NCBI GenBank assembly: GCA_021772195.1
Contig: JAJFML010000003.1
Location: 1-9,973 of the forward strand
Direction of reading: 5' to 3'
DNA length: 9,973 bases
DNA from: Chlamydiota bacterium
GTDB taxonomy: Bacteria > Chlamydiota > Chlamydiia > Chlamydiales > SM23-39
Shown here: in pieces, positions 5,537 through 9,973 of the stretch
How the letters are laid out: every line of letters starts with the position of its first letter
Numbering within the stretch: position 1 is the first letter of the stretch
Position numbers and translations under genes: made by a program
Notes under the pieces: model-generated
What the model saw: only the letters and a program-made list of their open reading frames with translations
What the model was told of the DNA's origin: nothing
Database searches by the model: none

Positions 5537-7086
5537 AACTTCATTAGAACATCTCGCATGGCTATCCCCGATAATTTCGCAGCTCTCTCGATCTGATCTA
5601 CCACCTCCTTTTTCATACCAAGCTTCAAAAGCCTTACGCGGGCTGTTTTGAGCAGATTTTTTTGACCGCTTGAAAGAGGTTCATCATAATTTGTTATCAC
5701 CCCGTCAAAAACTCGGGCAGAATATTTCCCACTAGCTGAGAACATACGAGAAATTGGATCATAGACGCTAAAGATATACATCATAGGCGTTGTGCAATCT
5801 GTCACCCTGGCACATGAAAAGTCGATCCCTACATAGAGATTATCCGCCCACTGTTTGGGGTGAATGTGTGATTGAGGCAGACCGCGAAGAGCCTGCAGAC
5901 ATCTCTTCTGCTTGATTTGAGCTTTTGTTAGTGTAGATAAGCTTCGATTTTTCTTCGTCTTCATGCGAGCAGGCGTTGTAGTTACGATGCCTCCTTTGGC
6001 AAAAATGCAGCTCTTATCATCTAAATGCTTTTTCAAGCGCCCGCTTTGAATCAGCCTTCTCGACTCTAGCATTTTACCATCTCCTAAAAAAGTAAGATGC
6101 CTAAAAAAAGACTTCTCCCCTGGCCTTTTTACAAGAACAGCCGTTAAGGGCTCAGGAAAATAGACGCCGTATGATACTGCTTTGATGATGGCAGCTCTTA
6201 CAGCCATGTCTAGCCTGACAGCGAGCTTGATTAGAGGGAGCTCTTGCTTTGCTACTTGATATCCAGGCGAAATTACAGAGAAATTTCCTTTTGATAAAAT
6301 CTTTTCTTCTATCTGGGTAAAAAGCCCTTCTCCAAAGGTGCGAAGGGAGAGAAAATCAGCATCCATCATGGTAAAATAGATCGGAGAACTTGGCGCAACT
6401 TTTACAGCATGCTGAACGAACATCCTTGTATATTGGGAATTTTTCACTACCTCTCTGATCCTTTGCATAGAAAGCTGAGACAGGATATCGGGATGAAGGC
6501 TCTTTGGCATCTCGAATTTTAACCGAACACTTTCAGCTCTTTCTTTTGAAAGAACTTTTAAAAGCAGAAAGGCCTTTTTCAGAGAATATAGATTGCCATC
6601 TGCTGATTGATACCAGTTAGGTTTCCACTTAAAGCCAAAAACTCTACAAACAAGACCTTCTATTTTAGGAAGTCTCCTAATAAAGAAACGAAAGTGTCGA
6701 TTCAGCTCTGGATCGATTGAATCGATTTGATTAATGCCGATGACTACTGCAAGGCGTCTTTTTCCCATTCTCGCTGAAAGAGGAGCGCTAGTGCTATATG
6801 CCTGAGATCTAAGAGCCTTTTGAATACAGGTTATGGCTTGATACCCCTGCTTTTTGAAGGGAAGCATTCCCATGGGAATATTAACAACAAACTGAGGACA
6901 GGCCTTTTTCAAGGGCTCAACCATCTGATTGGAAGGGTTCTTGGGTGTATATATTCTGCCCATCAAAGCTTCTGCTTGCCCTTTTGGCCGGTATGGAAAA
7001 GCCTTTTCACTTCCATGAACGCAATCAAATAGCCAAGATTGATTTGCTAGCTTCTGTTTTAAATGGTGGTCTAAACTCAAACTCAT
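5527..7086 (-). CDS. Large uncharacterised protein, possibly a divergent GT-A-type glycosyltransferase
   Basis: About 519 residues from the ATG at 7086; a TTG at 7101 would add five, and neither has a good ribosome binding site. No signal peptide or clear membrane helix. I do not recognise a family. Numbering from the TTG, the middle follows the order of GT-A glycosyltransferases: a beta strand RLAVVIGINQID (116-127), a helix QYTRMFVQHAVK (223-234), a hydrophobic strand ending in MMDADF (245-250) with a D-x-D metal motif, a helix, the strand FSVISPGYQ (274-282), and later FLGDGKMLESRRLIQSG (338-354), which resembles the catalytic (E/D)D..L..R...G of family 2 enzymes. The C-terminal third (365-524) is basic and unlike any domain I know. 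Fold and activity are inference. If right, it could glycosylate a surface or a host target. Confidence 0.8.
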   Translation of the reverse strand: MSLSLDHHLKQKLANQSWLFDCVHGSEKAFPYRPKGQAEALMGRIYTPKNPSNQMVEPLKKACPQFVVNIPMGMLPFKKQGYQAITCIQKALRSQAYSTSAPLSARMGKRRLAVVIGINQIDSIDPELNRHFRFFIRRLPKIEGLVCRVFGFKWKPNWYQSADGNLYSLKKAFLLLKVLSKERAESVRLKFEMPKSLHPDILSQLSMQRIREVVKNSQYTRMFVQHAVKVAPSSPIYFTMMDADFLSLRTFGEGLFTQIEEKILSKGNFSVISPGYQVAKQELPLIKLAVRLDMAVRAAIIKAVSYGVYFPEPLTAVLVKRPGEKSFFRHLTFLGDGKMLESRRLIQSGRLKKHLDDKSCIFAKGGIVTTTPARMKTKKNRSLSTLTKAQIKQKRCLQALRGLPQSHIHPKQWADNLYVGIDFSCARVTDCTTPMMYIFSVYDPISRMFSASGKYSARVFDGVITNYDEPLSSGQKNLLKTARVRLLKLGMKKEVVDQIERAAKLSGIAMRDVLMKFQP

Positions 7087-7159
7087 AGAAAAAGTATACA
7101 AACTCTTTACATTATTTTATAGATATGTGATGAGTAAAAAAACTTTATAAAGGTGATAT

Positions 7160-7495
7160 ATGAACAAAAAACGTATGATGGGAATTATTTTAACCTGTGC
7201 TGGTATTGCAATGCTCTTTTTTTCGAGCTATATCCGATCAGAAGTCCTGGAAGGAAAACAGCAAATTTCTCATGCTCAAAAATCGGTTGATTCTGGGAAA
7301 GGTTTATTTAAAGGTCCTTCAAAAGTAGTAGGAGAAGGACTTTTTTCTGGAGCTCAAAGTGAAATTGATAAAGGCAATAGTGATGTTCGATTCTATAGCA
7401 CACTGGCTCAGTGGTTAAAGATCGGAGGTATCATCTTTATCGTGGGAGGAGTTGTCCTAATTATTTTTGGAAGAAATTCAGCTCAAAAACCGTAA
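7160..7495 (+). CDS. Small two-TM membrane protein, unknown
   Basis: A 111-residue protein with helices at about 7-24 (MGIILTCAGIAMLFFSSY) and 86-105 (LKIGGIIFIVGGVVLIIFG), short basic ends, and a 60-residue hydrophilic loop between them (26-84). The loop contains Gly/Lys/Ser-rich repeats such as SGKGLFKGPSK and GEGLFSGAQS. Positive ends suggest both termini are cytoplasmic and the loop periplasmic. An AAAGGTGA ribosome binding site five bases before the ATG fixes the start. It is divergent from the large protein on its left, and the desaturase follows after 88 bp with its own promoter, so it is probably a single-gene unit. The family is not recognised. Envelope, stress or lysis-like roles would be speculation. 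Confidence 0.75.
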   Translation: MNKKRMMGIILTCAGIAMLFFSSYIRSEVLEGKQQISHAQKSVDSGKGLFKGPSKVVGEGLFSGAQSEIDKGNSDVRFYSTLAQWLKIGGIIFIVGGVVLIIFGRNSAQKP

Positions 7496-7524
7496 ACATT
7501 TATATTTAAATATCTACTTTCCTA

Positions 7525-7553
7525 TTGACGGTTTAACTAAATAGAGTTACCAT
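7525..7553 (+). promoter_or_regulatory. Promoter of the desaturase gene
   Basis: A -35 TTGACG (7525-7530) and a -10 TACCAT (7548-7553) are separated by 17 bp, matching the consensus at five and four of six positions. Transcription would start near 7560, leaving about 24 bases with the AAGGTG ribosome binding site before the ATG at 7584. Confidence 0.55.
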
Positions 7554-7566
7554 TATGGCGGTTTAA
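7529..7566 (+). repeat. Direct repeat CGGTTTAA flanking the desaturase -10
   Basis: CGGTTTAA occurs at 7529-7536 and 7559-7566, spaced 30 bp (about three helical turns). One copy overlaps the -35 and one the predicted transcription start. A third, inverted copy of its core (AAACCG) lies at 7487-7492. This is a plausible binding site for a regulator of lipid genes, by position only. Confidence 0.35.
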
Positions 7567-7583
7567 AAAAAAGGTGTAAAACA

Positions 7584-8705
7584 ATGAGTATAAACTGGAA
7601 AAGGGTCGATTGGACTAATACTATATTTATTATGGGCTATCATTTAGCCCTTTTGGTAGCTCTTCCCATTTACTTTGCTTATAACACTCCCTCTTCTGGG
7701 ATCATTATTACTAGTATTGTACTCTTGTTTTTAACAGGAATTGGGATTACTGGTGGATACCACCGCTTATTTTCTCACCAAGCATATAAAACTCATCCTG
7801 TAGTTGAGGCGATTATCCTCTTTTTTGGAACAATGGCCTGCGAAGGTAGTGCGATCAAGTGGTCACATGACCACCGCAACCACCATGCGTATGTAGACAC
7901 AGACAAAGATCCTTACTCTATTAAGAAAGGCTTCATGTTTGCCCACATGTACTGGCTCTTTTATAAAGCCTCTCCAATTGATAAGAAAATTGTTGCAGAT
8001 CTATTTAGAGATAAACTTCTTGCATTTCAACATCGATACTACGGTTTTTTGATGGTCTTCACAAATGCAATCACTTTCCTCTTCTTTGGTTGGGTATTTA
8101 ATGATTACTTAGCATCCTTCATCTTTACATGGTGGGCTCGCCTATTCTTGCTTCATCATTTTACATGGTTTATCAATTCACTTGCGCACACTTACGGATC
8201 ACAAGATTTTAGCAAAGAACACACTGCTGTTGATAATTACCTGATTTCACTTGTTACCTTCGGGGAAGGCTACCACAACTACCACCATACATACGCAAAT
8301 GATTATAGAAATGGTATCAAATGGTATCATTATGACCCTACCAAGTGGCTTATTTGGACACTTGAAAAACTAGGACTTGCTCATAATATAAAAAAGATTA
8401 GCCCGTTTCGAGTTAAAGAGCGCATCGTATTAGAACGCCAAAGAGAGCTTAAAAAAAGATTGAAAAATACGTTCTCAATCGACAGAGAACGTATAGAAAA
8501 AGAGATTGAAGAAGCCTCTGAAAGAGTCCTGAATAAACTGAATTCCTTAAAAGAGACAGTCAAATCCTTAAAACCTGAAGTTAATGATACCCCACTAGAG
8601 TTATCCACTAAGGTTAAAGAGATGAAAAAATCTTTTAAAGAAGAGTGGCGCAAGTGGGAAGATTTCACAAATACAATTTATAAGAAGTGTCAAACCTCAA
8701 CATAG
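7584..8705 (+). CDS. Acyl-CoA delta-9-type fatty acid desaturase with C-terminal coiled coil
   Basis: A 373-residue di-iron membrane desaturase. The three histidine boxes are intact: HRLFSH (60-65), HRNHH (97-101) and HNYHH (231-235), with the family WSHDH lead-in, the DTDKDPYSI block (105-113) and the NSLAHTYG segment (198-205). Four transmembrane helices surround them (about 13-33, 37-57, 152-172, 175-195). Such enzymes insert a cis double bond, usually at C9, into acyl chains using O2 and an electron donor; no cytochrome b5 or rubredoxin is fused, so electrons come from elsewhere. It would adjust membrane fluidity or modify host acyl chains. Most bacterial members end soon after about residue 300; here residues 275-373 form a highly charged Lys/Glu helical tail. 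The start has AAGGTG eight bases upstream. The family call is very firm, acyl substrate and regioselectivity inferred. Confidence 0.95.
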   Translation: MSINWKRVDWTNTIFIMGYHLALLVALPIYFAYNTPSSGIIITSIVLLFLTGIGITGGYHRLFSHQAYKTHPVVEAIILFFGTMACEGSAIKWSHDHRNHHAYVDTDKDPYSIKKGFMFAHMYWLFYKASPIDKKIVADLFRDKLLAFQHRYYGFLMVFTNAITFLFFGWVFNDYLASFIFTWWARLFLLHHFTWFINSLAHTYGSQDFSKEHTAVDNYLISLVTFGEGYHNYHHTYANDYRNGIKWYHYDPTKWLIWTLEKLGLAHNIKKISPFRVKERIVLERQRELKKRLKNTFSIDRERIEKEIEEASERVLNKLNSLKETVKSLKPEVNDTPLELSTKVKEMKKSFKEEWRKWEDFTNTIYKKCQTST

Positions 8706-8753
8706 AGCACACAATTGTGAATTATTAGCTGATTTTCTAAAAATTAGTTTAAA

Positions 8754-9973
8754 ATGATTAGCAGAAATAAAGTACTTCTATGTATCTTAATAGCGCTCTC
8801 CTGCTTTTTTCCTAGTAAACTTCTTTGTTTTTCTTGCGCGTGTGCTCTTAAGACTTTCTCTATCTTTGTACAAAACAGTTCTACAATTATCCCCCATTTC
8901 TCAAAAAATGAGGAACTTCTTCTTAGCAATCTAACGAATCAAGTAGCAAACAGACTCCTTAAACAGGCATTTAAAAAGAGAGTAACCTCAACAGAGGCTT
9001 GGGAGAACAATAAAGAGCTTCTATCTCAAATACCTACAAAAACCAAAGAAGATTTGACTCTGCTACAATTTCTAGAAAAGAGATGGCTTTCAAAATCAAA
9101 TGGCTTTTCTCTATTTACAATGAATTTCGTCTACCCCTGTTATGAAATCTATCCGCAGGTCCACCTCAAAACATCACATTCTTACGCAAGAAACCCCGCA
9201 CTAAAAAAGTCTCGAATTTATTCAGAAATTGCAACTTCTTTGGAAAGCTCGCTCCCCTATTGTCAAAACCACTCTCTCATTTTAACAAGACCTTACGATC
9301 TCTCGGAATACCTCCCGGTCAATATACGCACTATCGAAAAAATTGAAGGTGAACCAGTAGGTTGTATTCGTATTCTTCAAGACGACCCTACACACTCCTC
9401 TCTCTTAGATTGGATTGGTTCATTTGGGCTCTCTGCTAACCCCATTGAGCTTGATCGAGCACACTTTTCACCTCTTCCTGACCAGAATCATCCACGCTAT
9501 AAAGTTATTCACATCAAGCGTGAAGCTTTTCTAAAAGAGTTGATGACAATTCCCCTTACAGGGCACGCTAAAAAAGATTTCATGATTGAGGCATCTCTAC
9601 GTATGATTAATGGCTTATTTTGTACCGTTGATGAAGAGGCGTTCAATGAGATGCGTCTCTCACCCACAAAATCTTCTCTGGTCCAACTATCCCTTTCCAA
9701 AATCATTCAAGAATACCGATTAATTAAAAAAGAAGACTCATTCTATAAAACTGCAACTCATCTTGAGAAAATCTATTCCTATTACACAAATCTTCTAGAA
9801 ATTTTTCCAATTCAATCTCAATTTTCCAAAGCCTACAAAGATAGCTTAAAATGCATACCCTCAACCCTTCTTACTTCTACAAAATGTACGCTTCATTCAT
9901 CGGGCATGACAAGCCTTCTTGGTATTTTACATGCTGCAAAAAAATCCCTAGGAAGAGATCCCCATATTCTCTA
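8754..9973 (+). CDS. Long 5'-partial-window gene: exported or membrane-anchored protein with PLP-enzyme-like end (runs off right edge)
   Basis: From ATG 8754 the frame is open for 406 codons with no stop, to the end of the window. The first 25-30 residues (MISRNKVLLCILIALSCFFP...) are a signal peptide or anchor, Cys rich (10, 17, 25, 28, 30) without a good lipobox. The next ~350 residues match no family I recognise; notable stretches are FLEKRW (about 106-111) and YLPVNIRTIEKIEGEPVGCIR (about 191-211). The visible end, about 375-406, includes LHSSGMTSLLGILHAAKKSL, resembling the SGMaA cofactor-loop region of Cys/Met-type PLP enzymes, so a PLP domain may follow; this is inference. There is no clear ribosome binding site. 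It follows the desaturase by 48 bp in the same direction, with a possible own promoter (TTGTGA 8715-8720, TAAAAA 8738-8743). Confidence 0.8.
   Translation, partial: MISRNKVLLCILIALSCFFPSKLLCFSCACALKTFSIFVQNSSTIIPHFSKNEELLLSNLTNQVANRLLKQAFKKRVTSTEAWENNKELLSQIPTKTKEDLTLLQFLEKRWLSKSNGFSLFTMNFVYPCYEIYPQVHLKTSHSYARNPALKKSRIYSEIATSLESSLPYCQNHSLILTRPYDLSEYLPVNIRTIEKIEGEPVGCIRILQDDPTHSSLLDWIGSFGLSANPIELDRAHFSPLPDQNHPRYKVIHIKREAFLKELMTIPLTGHAKKDFMIEASLRMINGLFCTVDEEAFNEMRLSPTKSSLVQLSLSKIIQEYRLIKKEDSFYKTATHLEKIYSYYTNLLEIFPIQSQFSKAYKDSLKCIPSTLLTSTKCTLHSSGMTSLLGILHAAKKSLGRDPHIL

Noticed and set aside
7502..7513. ATATTTAAATAT palindrome after the two-TM gene
   Set aside because: Purely A/T, expected by chance in such spacers, and not linked to a promoter.
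8381..8668. Leftward 95-codon frame opposite the desaturase tail
   Set aside because: It is the complement of Lys/Glu-rich codons, giving Ser/Leu/Phe; no ribosome binding site or family motif.
8710..8719. CACAATTGTG palindrome after the desaturase
   Set aside because: A ten-base perfect palindrome without loop or T-run; chance symmetry in AT-rich spacer is likely.
8744..8929. Leftward frame over the right-edge gene's signal peptide
   Set aside because: The rightward frame is open for over 1200 bases and has a signal-peptide-like start, so this short antisense frame is a shadow.
1..9973. tRNA, rRNA, CRISPR array, insertion sequence, prophage or attachment site
   Set aside because: I saw no cloverleaf-like CCA-ended stretch, no regularly spaced repeats, no transposase or integrase motif and no long terminal inverted repeats.

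Overview
The window looks like chromosomal DNA of an obligate intracellular bacterium, most plausibly an environmental member of the Chlamydiota (Simkania/Parachlamydia-like). This is inferred from four things: a bilobed-hydrophobic, Inc-like protein ending in a eukaryotic-style CaaX box, a small protein with a lysine-rich histone-H1-like tail, a dicarboxylate (DASS) transporter, and several proteins matching no family I know. Base composition is moderately AT-rich. Genus cannot be fixed from the sequence alone. I see no rRNA, tRNA, CRISPR or insertion sequence.

Layout. 1-128 (-) is the 5' end of an exported protein. It is divergent from 246-1499 (+), an Inc-like membrane protein with C-terminal CAIL and a near-consensus promoter. 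Next is a convergent DUF2490-type outer-membrane barrel gene (1496-2102, -) broken by a frameshift. It is divergent, with only 15-36 bp between starts, from a DASS/SLC13 symporter (+). A compact three-gene operon follows (3569-4596, +): a DUF948-like protein, a YtxH-like protein, and a YtxH-like protein with a histone-like tail. It converges on a MauE/DoxX-type membrane protein (4600-5088, -).

5141-5536 (+) is a small soluble protein of unknown function. It converges on a ~519-residue protein (5527-7086, -) that I read as a very divergent GT-A-like glycosyltransferase. Then come a two-TM small protein (7160-7495, +), an acyl-CoA delta-9-type desaturase with an unusual charged coiled-coil tail (7584-8705, +), and a long open frame running off the right edge (8754-9973, +). 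That last frame has no stop in the window and ends in a stretch resembling the SGM motif of PLP-dependent transsulfuration enzymes.

Apart from the three-gene operon, most genes are singletons in alternating orientation, many with overlapping 3' ends. The shared theme is the cell envelope and host interface: transporter, desaturase, barrel, membrane-anchored coiled coils and candidate effectors. No single multi-gene novel system is evident. The strongest leads are the CaaX-tailed Inc-like protein, the membrane-tethered histone-like protein, the GT-A-like protein and the unfinished right-edge gene.
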